Counted from the first letter of the stretch, positions 9,377 to 18,398 are shown. The stretch: DNA of 64,000 nucleotides from Pedobacter sp. PACM 27299 (GCF_001412655.1 NZ_CP012996.1:1364001-1428000), one strand, 5' to 3'. Program-made: numbers and translations. The notes: a model not told the origin generated them from the letters alone.

Positions 9377-11770
9377 ATGTTTAAACTGAACCTAAAAATC
9401 GCCTTACGGAACCTTTGGAAGTATAAAGGTTATACTGCGATCAACGTAATTGGGCTGTCCATAGGACTGGCGAGTTGTATTTTGATCTTTCTTTTCTTAA
9501 GATTCCAGACTAGTTTTGATGCGCACTATGATAAACAGGACCGCATTTATCGGGTGGTGTCTTACTGGACCTATCCGGATGGAGATTTCTATTCCAATGG
9601 GGTGCCTGTGCCTCTGGCTCCTGCTATGCGCAATGACTTTGCACAATTGGAACAGGTGGCTGCGGTCCGGAGCAGGAATGGGGTGGTGTTAATAAAGGCA
9701 GCTCCAGGAGTAACAGAAGTGAAAAGAAAGGAACAGCTCTTTTATGTGGAGCCTCAGTTTTTCGATATCTTCAATATAGAATGGTTGTCGGGAAAACCTG
9801 CTCAGGCATTGTCTGGTCCGGGAATGATGGCTTTGTCTGAAAAAATGGCAGTTAAATATTTCGGTTCCTGGCAGAATGCAATTGGAAAAACTTTGAATTT
9901 TAGTCAAAAAACAGACTTCAAGATCACAGGTGTTTATAAAGATATGCCTCAAAACAGCGATTTCCCATTTAAAATGATCGCTTCTTATGCTTCATTTGCG
10001 GGCAAAGATTCTAAAGCATGGGGGCAAGTAACGAACCGTTCTGAGTGTTTTGTATTGCTAAAACCTGGGGTAAACGCTGCGGATCTTGAGGCACCATTGA
10101 AAAAGTTTGTGGCAAAATATTATACAGATCCGGGACCTGGAAAAGAGAACCATATTTTCCAGCCAATGACACAGGTACACCATGATACGCGTTTCAGTAA
10201 TTTCAGTTACAATACCATTTCTTATAAGGAACTTACAGGATTAGGGGTGATTGGTCTCTTTCTTTTGATCACTGCCTGTATCAATTTTATCAACCTGGCT
10301 ACCGCACAGGCTATCAGCCGTTCTAAAGAGGTGGGGGTACGAAAAGTAATGGGCAGCCGCCGAGGTCAACTGATCTTGCAGTTTCTAAGTGAAACTACAT
10401 TGATTACCGTAATCGCCTTATTGCTGGCTTGTGTGATTACAGAATTGTCTATACCTGGGATGGAAAGCTTAATGGATGATAAGGTGTCATTCCGTTTATT
10501 TTCCGAACCTATGATTTTTGTATTTATGCTGCTACTGGTATTGGTGGTGAGCTTCCTGGCAGGTCTTTATCCGGCTTTCGTGATTTCTGGATTTAGTCCG
10601 GCACTGGCCATTAAAAACAAAATCAGCGTGGCTAATGCCGGAGGTTTAGGATTAAGAAAAACATTGGTGGTGGTGCAATTTGCCATTACTGCAGTATTGA
10701 TCATCTCTACATTGGTGGTGATCAGGCAAATGAAGTTTGTGAGAGAGCAGCCTTTGGGCTTTAACCATCAATCGGTTGCCATAATTGATGTTCCGGCAGA
10801 CAGTATCAACATGTCTAAATTGAGTGGATTCAGAGAAAGAATCATGCAATTGCCTGGCATCGAAGAAAGCAGCTATTTCAGTGCCGCCCCATTGTCGAAT
10901 GGTAATAATGAAGTTAATTTTTCTTACGATCACCGTTCGAAAGATGAAGAGTTCCAATTGAATGTAAAAGATGCTGATGAACATTATCTGAAAACGTTCG
11001 ATATGAAGTTAGTTGCCGGACGGGGTTTATCTAAAAGCGATACAGTGAAGGAATTTATGGTCAATGAGAAGTTGCTGAAACTGTTAAATGTACTGCGTCC
11101 GGAAGATGCAATTGGTAAACGGATTGTGATGAGTGCAGGGGAAGGACCTATCGTTGGGGTCATCAAGGATTTCAACAACAAATCACTCAAAGAGGCAATT
11201 GGTCCTGTGGCGATCTTCAGCAGATTGAAAGCCTACAATTCCATGGCTTTGAAGCTTGATCCGAAAAAGATCAGTACAGTAATGCCGCAGGTAGAACAAA
11301 TTTGGAATAGTACCTTTCCTAATCATGTGTATGACCTCGAGTTTATGGATCAGTCTATTGAAAGCTTTTATAGAACAGAGCAGGTGATGGGAGTACTTTT
11401 TAAAGTGTTTGCCGGAGTGATCATTTTCATCTCTTTTATTGGCTTGTTTGGACTGGTTTCTTTCATCGCTACCCAAAGAACAAGGGAAATTGCCATTCGG
11501 AAAGTATTGGGTGCTTCCACATTGGAATTGGTGAAAATGCTGAACCGTTCCTTTCTATACATGGTACTTATTGCCAACCTGGTGGCCTGGCCGCTGGCTT
11601 ATATCCTGGCTTCCAAATGGCTGGCAGGCTTTGTTTACCGAACACAGCTGAGCGTCTGGCCATTTGTTCTGGCGATGGTGCTATCGGTGCTGATTACAGT
11701 GATTACCGTAAGTTTACGGTCTTTAAAGGCCGCTAAGACCAATCCAATAGATGCACTGAAATATGAATAA
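9377..11770 (+). CDS. MacB/FtsX-type ABC transporter permease, array copy 5
   Basis: 797 residues, 14 bp after copy 4, last permease before the ATPase gene. N-terminus MFKLNLKIALRNLWK and C-terminus NPIDALKYE match the set with conservative changes. The FtsX motifs read 'KEVGVRKVMGSRRGQL' and 'REIAIRKVLGAS'. Its first periplasmic domain contains 'DMPQNSDFPFKMIASYASF', a pattern common in the MacB_PCD domains of Bacteroidota permeases. The intergenic space to the ATPase is 46 bp without a terminator, so cotranscription is likely. Confidence 0.93.
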   Translation: MFKLNLKIALRNLWKYKGYTAINVIGLSIGLASCILIFLFLRFQTSFDAHYDKQDRIYRVVSYWTYPDGDFYSNGVPVPLAPAMRNDFAQLEQVAAVRSRNGVVLIKAAPGVTEVKRKEQLFYVEPQFFDIFNIEWLSGKPAQALSGPGMMALSEKMAVKYFGSWQNAIGKTLNFSQKTDFKITGVYKDMPQNSDFPFKMIASYASFAGKDSKAWGQVTNRSECFVLLKPGVNAADLEAPLKKFVAKYYTDPGPGKENHIFQPMTQVHHDTRFSNFSYNTISYKELTGLGVIGLFLLITACINFINLATAQAISRSKEVGVRKVMGSRRGQLILQFLSETTLITVIALLLACVITELSIPGMESLMDDKVSFRLFSEPMIFVFMLLLVLVVSFLAGLYPAFVISGFSPALAIKNKISVANAGGLGLRKTLVVVQFAITAVLIISTLVVIRQMKFVREQPLGFNHQSVAIIDVPADSINMSKLSGFRERIMQLPGIEESSYFSAAPLSNGNNEVNFSYDHRSKDEEFQLNVKDADEHYLKTFDMKLVAGRGLSKSDTVKEFMVNEKLLKLLNVLRPEDAIGKRIVMSAGEGPIVGVIKDFNNKSLKEAIGPVAIFSRLKAYNSMALKLDPKKISTVMPQVEQIWNSTFPNHVYDLEFMDQSIESFYRTEQVMGVLFKVFAGVIIFISFIGLFGLVSFIATQRTREIAIRKVLGASTLELVKMLNRSFLYMVLIANLVAWPLAYILASKWLAGFVYRTQLSVWPFVLAMVLSVLITVITVSLRSLKAAKTNPIDALKYE

Positions 11771-11816
11771 TTCAATTATATATCAATAATAAAATATCAC
11801 ATTAAACAAGCTGATC

Positions 11817-12506
11817 ATGATCACACTTAAAAATATAGAGAAATATTACGCAAATAAAGGGGTTAAAAGTTACATCCTCCGCCATGTGAGCACGGAAATT
11901 AAACAAGGGGAATTTGTGTCCATTATGGGGCCTTCCGGTGCCGGGAAATCAACTTTACTGAACATATTGGGTATGCTGGAAGAGCCTACTTATGGCGAAT
12001 ATGAGTTTATGGGAGAAGATGTGCTTTCTCTTAATGAACGTAAGAGGATTGAGTTGTACAGGAACCATATCGGTTTTGTTTTTCAGGCTTATCATTTGAT
12101 TGATGAGATGACGGTAGCAGAGAATATTGAAGCGCCATTATTGTATAAAAAGGTAAGCGGAGCGGAACGTAAAAGCAGGGTTGCTGATGTATTGGATCGT
12201 TTCAACATGGTGGCTAAAAAAGACCTGTTTCCAAATCAGCTTTCTGGTGGTCAGCAGCAATTGGTGGGAATTGCAAGAGCTTTAGTGGCCCAGCCTTCCA
12301 TTATTCTGGCGGATGAGCCTACGGGAAACCTGCAATCTGCACAGGCCCTTCAAATCATGGAACTGTTTAAGAAACTAAATGAAGAAGAAGGGATCACCAT
12401 TATTCAGGTGACACATTCGGAAATAAACGCCAGTTATGGCAGCCGTATCCTTCATTTATTAGATGGGGTGATCAAAGAAGATATTGCTCTTGAGCAAGGT
12501 GTTTAG
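11817..12506 (+). CDS. ABC transporter ATP-binding protein, LolD/MacB type
   Basis: 229-residue cytoplasmic ATPase with every ABC motif: Walker A GPSGAGKST at residues 38-46, Q-loop Gln 90, signature LSGGQQQ at 142-148, Walker B IILADE at 162-167 and the switch His 200 (VTHSE). Length and motif spacing fit the LolD/MacB/FtsE group, which pairs with FtsX-type permeases. It is the only ATPase in an array of six permeases, so it probably energises several of them in alternative complexes. The signature is QQQ where most family members have QQR, a mild deviation. The ATG sits 46 bp after copy 5. Confidence 0.95.
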   Translation: MITLKNIEKYYANKGVKSYILRHVSTEIKQGEFVSIMGPSGAGKSTLLNILGMLEEPTYGEYEFMGEDVLSLNERKRIELYRNHIGFVFQAYHLIDEMTVAENIEAPLLYKKVSGAERKSRVADVLDRFNMVAKKDLFPNQLSGGQQQLVGIARALVAQPSIILADEPTGNLQSAQALQIMELFKKLNEEEGITIIQVTHSEINASYGSRILHLLDGVIKEDIALEQGV

Positions 12507-12582
12507 CTGGAGGTTTTAACTCCAGGTAGGAATTGAATCATAAATAAGAAATGTTTTTTTTTACAACTAATCCGGACGATCG

Positions 12583-14961
12583 ATGTTTAAATTGAACTTT
12601 AAGATTGCGCTCAGAAATTTATTGAGAAATAAGACTGCATCGATGATTAACATTAGTGGTCTGGCGATCGGCCTTGCTGCTTGTCTGATGTTATTAATGT
12701 ACGTAGCCTACGAATGGAATTATGATCGCGGCTATAAAAATAAGGACAATATTTACCAGGTGATGGTCAATTTTTCTGATCAGAATAAACAGGTGACGGC
12801 AACTGGGGATCAGGCACCAAATGTCCTTGCTAAAACTTTAAAGCAAGAAATTCCTGAGATTGAACACATTGCTAGAGTCCTATGGCCTATAAAACGTCTC
12901 CTTGTAAATGGAGAAAATACGTTTAAAGTAGAAGGCAGGTCCGCAGATGCTGAAATATTAAAAATCTTTGATTATAAATTTATCACTGGCAGTCCAGAAA
13001 CTGCTTTTAAGGATCCTAATTCGGTTATTCTGACTGAAAGTACGGCAAAAAAACTGTTCGGAAGTACTGATGTATTGAATAAGGTATTGAAATATGAAAA
13101 TCAGGCAGATGTGAAGGTCGGTGGGGTAATCAAAGACCATGAGCCAAATACAACCTATCAGTTTGATTGTTTAATTCCATGGACTTTACAAGCAAAGCTG
13201 GATGACTGGGTTGAAAAACCAAATTGGGGAAATTTCGCCTTTTATACGTTGCTGACTTTGAAAGAAGGGGTTAATGTAGACCATTTTAATACTAAGATTA
13301 GCAATATCATAGTTAAGCACGCACCAAGCGATAATATAGACCCTAGCGTTTTTGTACAGCCATTGGTGGATCTTCATCTATATGGAGAATTTAAAAATGG
13401 ACATCCTTCAGGAGGGAGAATTGAGCAGCTGCGTTTCTTTGTTGCGCTTGCCTTAGGAATTTTAATCATTGCCTGCATTAACTTTATGAACCTGGCTACT
13501 GCAAGGTCTCAGAAGAGAGCAAAAGAAGTGGGTATAAAGAAGACGATTGGAGCATCGAGAAAATCACTGGTCGTACAGTTTCTATTGGAATCGTTATTGC
13601 TCACCTTTGTGAGTGTGGTACTGGCAGTAATGCTGGTGGAGCTGGCCTTGCCTAAGTTTAATCATTTGCTGAATATTCAGCTGGAACTTAATTACGGAAA
13701 CCCATTTGCCTGGTTAACTGCAATTGCATTGATTTTAGTAACGGGTGCATTGGCAGGAAGCTATCCAGCTTTTTACCTTTCTTCTTTTAACCCGATTCAG
13801 ACGATGAAAAAGGCGGTAAATGCGAAGCAAGGTTTTTCATTGTCGTTCAGACAAGTGTTGGTCGTAGTTCAATTTAGTTTTGCAATTGTACTCATTGTGG
13901 GGACGCTGATTGTGTATCAGCAGCTTCAATACCTTAAGAATAAACCATTGGGATATGAGGTGAATTCCTTATTGGAGATGCCTCATGAGGGTAATTTATA
14001 CCCGAAGTTCGACTTGCTAAAGGAACGACTTCTGGCTTCTGGTGCGGTAACAAGCGTATGCCAGTCGTCGGGAAGTATTTCTATGCCCAATTCAAATGGT
14101 TCAGGAATGGAGTGGAAAGGGATGTCTGAGGATGGTAAACGAATGTCTTTTAACCAGATTTATACCAGCTATGATTTCATTAAAACAAATGGGATAAAAC
14201 TAATAGAAGGTCGGGATTTTGACCCTAAAATTGCTTCAGATAAAATGGCTTTGATGCTCAGTGAAACTGCGATTAAAACCATGGGTTTAAAAGATCCTAT
14301 AGGTCAGAAGATTAAACTATGGGGTGCGGACAGGACTGTTGTAGGGATCTTTAAAGACCTTACCTGGGGAGATCCAGCAAAAATGAACCTGCCAATGATG
14401 ATTGGTTTTAATCCACTGAATAGTGATGTGATTAATATGCGAATGAATACTTCAAATCCTACATCTGAAAATATAGAAACTATCAGCAGGATTACAAAAG
14501 AAATTAATCCTGAATTCCCTGTCGACATTAAGTTTGTAGACCAGCTGATTCAGGCAAAATTTGAAAATGAAATGATCCTTGGTGTGCTGTCTAATCTGTT
14601 TGGCGGACTGGCGATATTCATTTCCTGCCTGGGCTTATTTGGCTTGTCTGCATTCAGTGCGGAACAACGTACAAAAGAGATTGGGGTGCGAAAAGTACTG
14701 GGTGCCTCTGTAGGAGGGCTGATGAAACTATTGTCGTTGAATTTTGTGAAAATGGTATTGATTGCCTTAATTATAGCGATGCCGATCGCCTATTTGATGA
14801 TGGACAAATGGTTGTCGAAGTTTGATTTCCATATTGCTATTGGCGTTCCTGTTTTTGTGGTGACAGCGCTGTTAACACTCCTGGTGGCGCTGCTGACGGT
14901 GAGTTGGCAAGCTTACAAAGCCGCGAAAACAAATCCAGTAGAAGCGCTTAAATACGAATAG
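12583..14961 (+). CDS. MacB/FtsX-type ABC transporter permease, array copy 6
   Basis: 792 residues, 76 bp downstream of the ATPase gene. The start MFKLNFKIALRNLLR is the most diverged of the set, and the end is NPVEALKYE. It shares the 'YVAYEWNYDRG' opening of the periplasmic domain and 'KEVGIKKTIGASRKSLV' with array copy 3. Eight hydrophobic segments are visible, as in the others. Its position after the ATPase suggests either a rearranged array or insertion of the ATPase gene into an older permease series. The substrate is not deducible. Confidence 0.93.
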   Translation: MFKLNFKIALRNLLRNKTASMINISGLAIGLAACLMLLMYVAYEWNYDRGYKNKDNIYQVMVNFSDQNKQVTATGDQAPNVLAKTLKQEIPEIEHIARVLWPIKRLLVNGENTFKVEGRSADAEILKIFDYKFITGSPETAFKDPNSVILTESTAKKLFGSTDVLNKVLKYENQADVKVGGVIKDHEPNTTYQFDCLIPWTLQAKLDDWVEKPNWGNFAFYTLLTLKEGVNVDHFNTKISNIIVKHAPSDNIDPSVFVQPLVDLHLYGEFKNGHPSGGRIEQLRFFVALALGILIIACINFMNLATARSQKRAKEVGIKKTIGASRKSLVVQFLLESLLLTFVSVVLAVMLVELALPKFNHLLNIQLELNYGNPFAWLTAIALILVTGALAGSYPAFYLSSFNPIQTMKKAVNAKQGFSLSFRQVLVVVQFSFAIVLIVGTLIVYQQLQYLKNKPLGYEVNSLLEMPHEGNLYPKFDLLKERLLASGAVTSVCQSSGSISMPNSNGSGMEWKGMSEDGKRMSFNQIYTSYDFIKTNGIKLIEGRDFDPKIASDKMALMLSETAIKTMGLKDPIGQKIKLWGADRTVVGIFKDLTWGDPAKMNLPMMIGFNPLNSDVINMRMNTSNPTSENIETISRITKEINPEFPVDIKFVDQLIQAKFENEMILGVLSNLFGGLAIFISCLGLFGLSAFSAEQRTKEIGVRKVLGASVGGLMKLLSLNFVKMVLIALIIAMPIAYLMMDKWLSKFDFHIAIGVPVFVVTALLTLLVALLTVSWQAYKAAKTNPVEALKYE

Positions 14962-14980
14962 ATTTTTGGGGAATGACATG

Positions 14981-14988
14981 TATCTTTG
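14981..14988 (+). promoter_or_regulatory. Possible -7 element, TATCTTTG
   Basis: Matches the Bacteroidota TAnnTTTG consensus and lies 5 bp before the preferred start codon of the BtuF-like gene. If used, the mRNA would be essentially leaderless. No clear -33 element is visible. Confidence 0.35.
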
Positions 14989-14992
14989 TGGG

Positions 14993-15790
14993 ATGCAACG
15001 TCATTTTACAGATCAGCTTAATCGCAGTATAGCTATTAATTATCCTCCAAAAAGGATCATCTCACTAGTCCCATCTCAGACTGAATTATTGTTTGAGTTG
15101 GGATTGGATACAGAATTGATTGGGATTACCAAATTCTGTATCCATCCGGAAGCGAGGTTGAAGGAAAAGACTAAAATCGGCGGTACCAAGAAACTAAATA
15201 TGGAGCTGATCAGGAGCCTGAAACCTGATTTGATCATTGGGAATAAGGAAGAGAACGAACAAGGGCAGATTGAGGAATTAATGGCCGAATTTCCGGTTTG
15301 GATGAGCGATATTCATGATTTGGATGGGGCGAAAAGAACGATTACAGAAATAGGAGTGCTGGTAGACCGGCAGCCCGAATCTGCGTACCTTAATCACCTG
15401 ATTACCGCTGGATTCAATGATCTGCAAACTTTAGCCCTGCAAAATGGCCTGAATAAATCAGTGGCTTACCTGATATGGAAGGGACCTTACCTGTTTGCTG
15501 GAAGAAATACGTTTATCAATCAGATGCTGGCCATGAATGGCCTGAATAATGTGGTTAAAGAAAACCGTTATCCCGAAATGGATTTGGAAACACTCGCAGG
15601 GCTGAATCCTGATCTGGTATTTTTATCCTCAGAACCTTATCCTTTTAAAGAAAAACATCTAGAAGAAATCAGAGCGGCATTACCCAATGCAAAGGTGATG
15701 CTGGTGGATGGGGAAATGTTCTCCTGGTATGGCAGCAGACTGGTAAAAGCTGTTCAGTATTTATTTCAATTGCAGAAAGAATTGTACTAA
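14993..15790 (+). CDS. BtuF-like helical-backbone metal receptor / ABC substrate-binding protein without signal peptide
   Basis: About 265 residues of the periplasmic binding protein class that carries cobalamin, haem or siderophores (BtuF/FhuD fold). The typical opening 'PKRIISLVPSQTELLFELGL' is near residues 19-38, followed by 'IGITKFCIHP' and 'IGGTKKLN'. The C-terminal half holds 'LNPDLVFLSSEPYPF'. No signal peptide or lipobox is visible, which is common for this Bacteroidota subgroup. In-frame TTG (14966) and ATG (14978) codons lie upstream. I chose ATG 14993 because the family normally starts a few residues before 'FTDQLNR' and because a TAnnTTTG element (14981-14988) overlaps the upstream choices. 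No transporter partner specific to it is adjacent. Confidence 0.8.
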   Translation: MQRHFTDQLNRSIAINYPPKRIISLVPSQTELLFELGLDTELIGITKFCIHPEARLKEKTKIGGTKKLNMELIRSLKPDLIIGNKEENEQGQIEELMAEFPVWMSDIHDLDGAKRTITEIGVLVDRQPESAYLNHLITAGFNDLQTLALQNGLNKSVAYLIWKGPYLFAGRNTFINQMLAMNGLNNVVKENRYPEMDLETLAGLNPDLVFLSSEPYPFKEKHLEEIRAALPNAKVMLVDGEMFSWYGSRLVKAVQYLFQLQKELY

Positions 15791-15920
15791 TTTCATTGAT
15801 TTTAGTTTTGATTTTAAAGAGCTGAAAAAAAGATTGAAAATTAAATCCTGCAAGATCAATAGGTTAGCTAAAGTGGTGCTGAATAATTGAAAAAGAGTTT
15901 TTAAGTATAAAAACAATATC

Positions 15921-15928
15921 TATATTTG
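15921..15928 (+). promoter_or_regulatory. -7 promoter element of first tRNA-Leu(TAG)
   Basis: TATATTTG, a perfect TAnnTTTG match, ends 27 bp before the tRNA. The following 'CAATCCCGAAAGGGAA' is repeated in the second unit. Confidence 0.7.
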
Positions 15929-15954
15929 CAATCCCGAAAGGGAACATCCTAACT

Positions 15955-16036
15955 GCGGAAGTGGCGTAATTGGTAGCCGCACCAGACTTAGGATCTGGCG
16001 CTTCACGGCGTGGGGGTTCGAGTCCCTTCTTCCGCA
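15955..16036 (+). tRNA. tRNA-Leu (anticodon TAG), copy 1
   Basis: 82-nt class II tRNA. The acceptor GCGGAAG pairs with CTTCCGC, with discriminator A at 16036. The anticodon stem CCAGA/TCTGG encloses the loop CTTAGGA, giving anticodon TAG. There is a long variable arm (GCGCTTCACGGCGT region) and a T-loop TTCGAGT. The CCA end is not encoded. The tRNA sequence is identical to the copy at 16454. Confidence 0.96.
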
Positions 16037-16051
16037 CAACAATTGAAAAAT

Positions 16052-16076
16052 CAGCCCCGAAAGGGCTGTTTTTTTT
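16052..16076 (+). terminator. Rho-independent terminator of tRNA-Leu copy 1
   Basis: Stem CAGCCC/GGGCTG with loop CGAAA followed by eight T. Confidence 0.85.
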
Positions 16077-16419
16077 ACCCAAAAATTTCAGTTTTTTTCG
16101 CTCAGGACAGTTTTTTCAGGTGATAGACTATTGTGGTTGTGCTCCATGTTTTTACAGCCCTGGCTAAGTTTTGGTAGAGGGCTGATAGGGCCCTGCTAGG
16201 GCCAAAGGCCCTGTTAGAGCTGTTTTAGTGACTTAGCAGATCTTGGGTAAAGAAGACTCAGGGCAGGTCTATTCATTTGTCCATTATTTGTGGTACCGAT
16301 TCGGAAGGATTGACCGGTTAAATATCTGATTGTTTGAGGTTAAAAGAAAGGCTGCTTATTGGGTGTCAAAAAAACATATTTTTTATTTAAAATATTTATG
16401 AGTTTTTAAAAAACTATTC
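16077..16419. other. Intergenic spacer between the tRNA-Leu units
   Basis: About 340 bp without a convincing gene. A GC-rich patch around 16180-16220 has repeated GGGCC/GGCCC words and a small hairpin AGGGCC-AAA-GGCCCT. Short open frames across the tRNAs on both strands are by-products of the tRNA sequence. Confidence 0.6.
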
Positions 16420-16427
16420 TATCTTTG
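16420..16427 (+). promoter_or_regulatory. -7 promoter element of second tRNA-Leu(TAG)
   Basis: TATCTTTG, a TAnnTTTG match, lies 27 bp before the tRNA, exactly as in copy 1. Confidence 0.7.
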
Positions 16428-16453
16428 CAATCCCGAAAGGGAATATCCTAACT

Positions 16454-16535
16454 GCGGAAGTGGCGTAATTGGTAGCCGCACCAGACTTAGGATCTGGCGC
16501 TTCACGGCGTGGGGGTTCGAGTCCCTTCTTCCGCA
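16454..16535 (+). tRNA. tRNA-Leu (anticodon TAG), copy 2
   Basis: 82 nt, identical in sequence to copy 1. About 30 bp upstream is nearly identical as well, so the promoter leader was duplicated with the gene. Downstream sequence is unrelated to copy 1. Confidence 0.96.
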
Positions 16536-16540
16536 CAAAA

Positions 16541-16575
16541 AAAGGTGATAACTTGCAAAAGTTATCACCTTTTTT
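16541..16575 (+). terminator. Rho-independent terminator of tRNA-Leu copy 2
   Basis: Perfect stem AAGGTGATAACTT/AAGTTATCACCTT with loop GCAA, followed by a T-rich tail. Confidence 0.85.
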
Positions 16576-16752
16576 ATTTTCAGGTAATTTAAAGGCCTTT
16601 TTCTTCATAGCTGCTCAGCAATTGAAGGTGCAAATGGAGCTGTGTTTTCAGTGAGGTATATCCACTGTTTATTTAATCTTTGGGAGGCTGAGATTCAGAT
16701 ACTCAGTAGCGTAATATTTTCAATTATAGGCTTTGAAATCAACAAAAAAGAA

Positions 16753-16760
16753 TATATTTG
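16753..16760 (+). promoter_or_regulatory. -7 promoter element of decayed third tRNA unit
   Basis: TATATTTG, a perfect TAnnTTTG match, is followed by 'CTCGAAAGGGAA', which corresponds to the leader of both intact tRNA-Leu units. Confidence 0.55.
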
Positions 16761-16782
16761 CGCCCTCGAAAGGGAAATTTGA

Positions 16783-16810
16783 GCGGTGGATTGGAGTCAA
16801 TTCTTCCGCA
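16783..16810 (+). pseudogene. Remnant of a third tRNA-Leu(TAG) gene
   Basis: The 5' end GCGG and the 3' end 'GAGTCAATTCTTCCGCA' match the ends of the intact tRNA-Leu genes. The central part, including the anticodon arm, is gone and only about 28 nt remain. A -7 element and a terminator flank it as in the intact units. It cannot make a functional tRNA. Confidence 0.7.
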
Positions 16811-16818
16811 ATAAAAGT

Positions 16819-16843
16819 TCCTCCGGAACACGGGGGATTTTTT
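16819..16843 (+). terminator. Terminator after the tRNA remnant
   Basis: TCCTCCG pairs with CGGGGGA (one T-G wobble) around loop GAACA, followed by six T. The unit can still terminate transcription. Confidence 0.6.
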
Positions 16844-16877
16844 GTATATAGACATTAATAATTATTGATTCAGAAAG

Positions 16878-18224
16878 ATGAACATTACACAGGAAAAAAT
16901 TAACGACTTAAACGCGGTTGTAAAAATTAAGATTTCACCTGAAGATTATACTGAAAAGGTTGATAAATCTATAAGAGAACAAGCTAAAAAATCAAACCTT
17001 CCTGGTTTTCGTAAAGGAATGGTTCCTGCAGCACATATTAAGAAAATGTTCGGCAGAAACATTTTAGTGGAAGAAATCAATACCCTATTGAGCGAAACTT
17101 TAAGCAAGCACCTTGCAGATAATAAAGTAGAAGTTCTTGGTCAGCCATTACCAATCATGGATGATACTAAAGAATACAAATGGGATGGTACTGATGAATT
17201 CGAGTTTGACTATGAATTAGGTCTTGCACCAGCAGTAGAGGTAAAAATCACAGCTAAAGATAAATTTACACAATACGTTGTTAAAGCAGATGCTGAAACA
17301 TTGGCTTCACGTATCAAAAATATCAGAAGAAGCTATGGCAAAATGACAAACCCTGAAGTTTCGGCAGAAGATGACGTCCTTTATGCCGATTTAGCACAAC
17401 TTTCTGCTGATGGTTCAGTTTTTGAAGGTGGCATCACCAGTACAGGATCTATTCGTTTAGATCAGGTAGCTGATAAAAAGATTTTGAAAACCTTAGTTGG
17501 TTTGAAAAAAGACGATGTTGTGGAATTAGATGTTCAGAAAGCGTTTGATAACAATGAGGTGATCATTGCCAAATTGTTAAACATTCCTGAAGAAGAAGCT
17601 AAAGAAGTAAAATCGAAATTCCAGGTAACGGTTAAAAATGTAAACCGTTTAGAGGAATCTGATTTAAATCAGGAGTTCTTTGATAAATTATTTGGTGAAG
17701 GCGTAGTTACTGATGAGGCTGGTTTTACCGCTAAAATCACAGAAGAAGTAGAAGGAATGTTCAAGCAGGATGCAGATCGCAAATTGCAGAATGACATCTA
17801 CACAAAACTAACTGAATCCGTGAAAATGGAATTGCCAGATGAGTTTTTACGTAAGTGGTTAAAAGCAACTAACGAAAAACTAACTGACGCTGAATTGGCT
17901 GAAGGATATGATGATTTCGCTAAAAACCTGAAATGGACTTTAATTGAAAATAAATTAATTAAAGACAATAGCATCGAAATCAAATATGAGGATGTATTCC
18001 AAACTGCTAAACAACGTTTAGATGCACAGTTCAGAATGTACAGCCCAAGTCCAATGCCAGAAGATCAATTGGCCCAGTATACGGCTACTTTCTTGAAAGA
18101 GAAAGACAATGCAAACCGTATTTTTGATGAAGTAAAAGCGATTAAAGTTTTTGAATACATCAAATCTGTAGCTACTATTGAAGAAAAAGAAATAGCTTAT
18201 AATAAGTTCATCGAAATGAAGTAA
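16878..18224 (+). CDS. tig: Trigger factor
   Basis: 448-residue ribosome-associated chaperone with peptidyl-prolyl isomerase activity, acting on nascent chains in the cytoplasm. The ribosome-docking signature GFRKGMVP is at residues 43-50 in the N-terminal domain. The middle part (about 150-245) has the FKBP-like layout with low conservation, and the helical C-terminal arms fill the rest. Length matches the family. It lies directly upstream of clpP-clpX, the conserved tig-clpP-clpX order that links folding and degradation of new proteins. A strong terminator after tig suggests separate transcription from clpPX here. Confidence 0.97.
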   Translation: MNITQEKINDLNAVVKIKISPEDYTEKVDKSIREQAKKSNLPGFRKGMVPAAHIKKMFGRNILVEEINTLLSETLSKHLADNKVEVLGQPLPIMDDTKEYKWDGTDEFEFDYELGLAPAVEVKITAKDKFTQYVVKADAETLASRIKNIRRSYGKMTNPEVSAEDDVLYADLAQLSADGSVFEGGITSTGSIRLDQVADKKILKTLVGLKKDDVVELDVQKAFDNNEVIIAKLLNIPEEEAKEVKSKFQVTVKNVNRLEESDLNQEFFDKLFGEGVVTDEAGFTAKITEEVEGMFKQDADRKLQNDIYTKLTESVKMELPDEFLRKWLKATNEKLTDAELAEGYDDFAKNLKWTLIENKLIKDNSIEIKYEDVFQTAKQRLDAQFRMYSPSPMPEDQLAQYTATFLKEKDNANRIFDEVKAIKVFEYIKSVATIEEKEIAYNKFIEMK

Positions 18225-18259
18225 TCCGGGGTAAAACCAGATAATTTAATCGATATTAG

Positions 18260-18290
18260 AATAAGGCGGCTTTATTAAGGCCGCCTTATT
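18260..18290 (+). terminator. Rho-independent terminator of tig
   Basis: 11-bp stem AATAAGGCGGC/GCCGCCTTATT with loop TTTATTAAG. Confidence 0.8.
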
Positions 18291-18339
18291 TATATAAAGA
18301 CATTACAGAATTTTACAATACCACAATAATTTACCAATT

Positions 18340-18347
18340 TAGTTTTG
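18340..18347 (+). promoter_or_regulatory. Probable -7 element for clpP-clpX
   Basis: TAGTTTTG matches TAnnTTTG, 51 bp before the clpP start and after the tig terminator. Confidence 0.45.
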
Positions 18348-18398
18348 CTAATTTGGTGAAATTCGAAGGGTAGAATTAAATATAAAATAGACATACTG

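Noticed and set aside
15864..16654. Four open frames of 61-72 codons across the tRNA-Leu genes, on both strands
   Set aside because: They share sequence only because they read through the identical tRNAs; none has a start signal or known family.
16783..16810. Third functional tRNA-Leu
   Set aside because: The D-arm, anticodon arm and variable arm are missing; only the ends remain.
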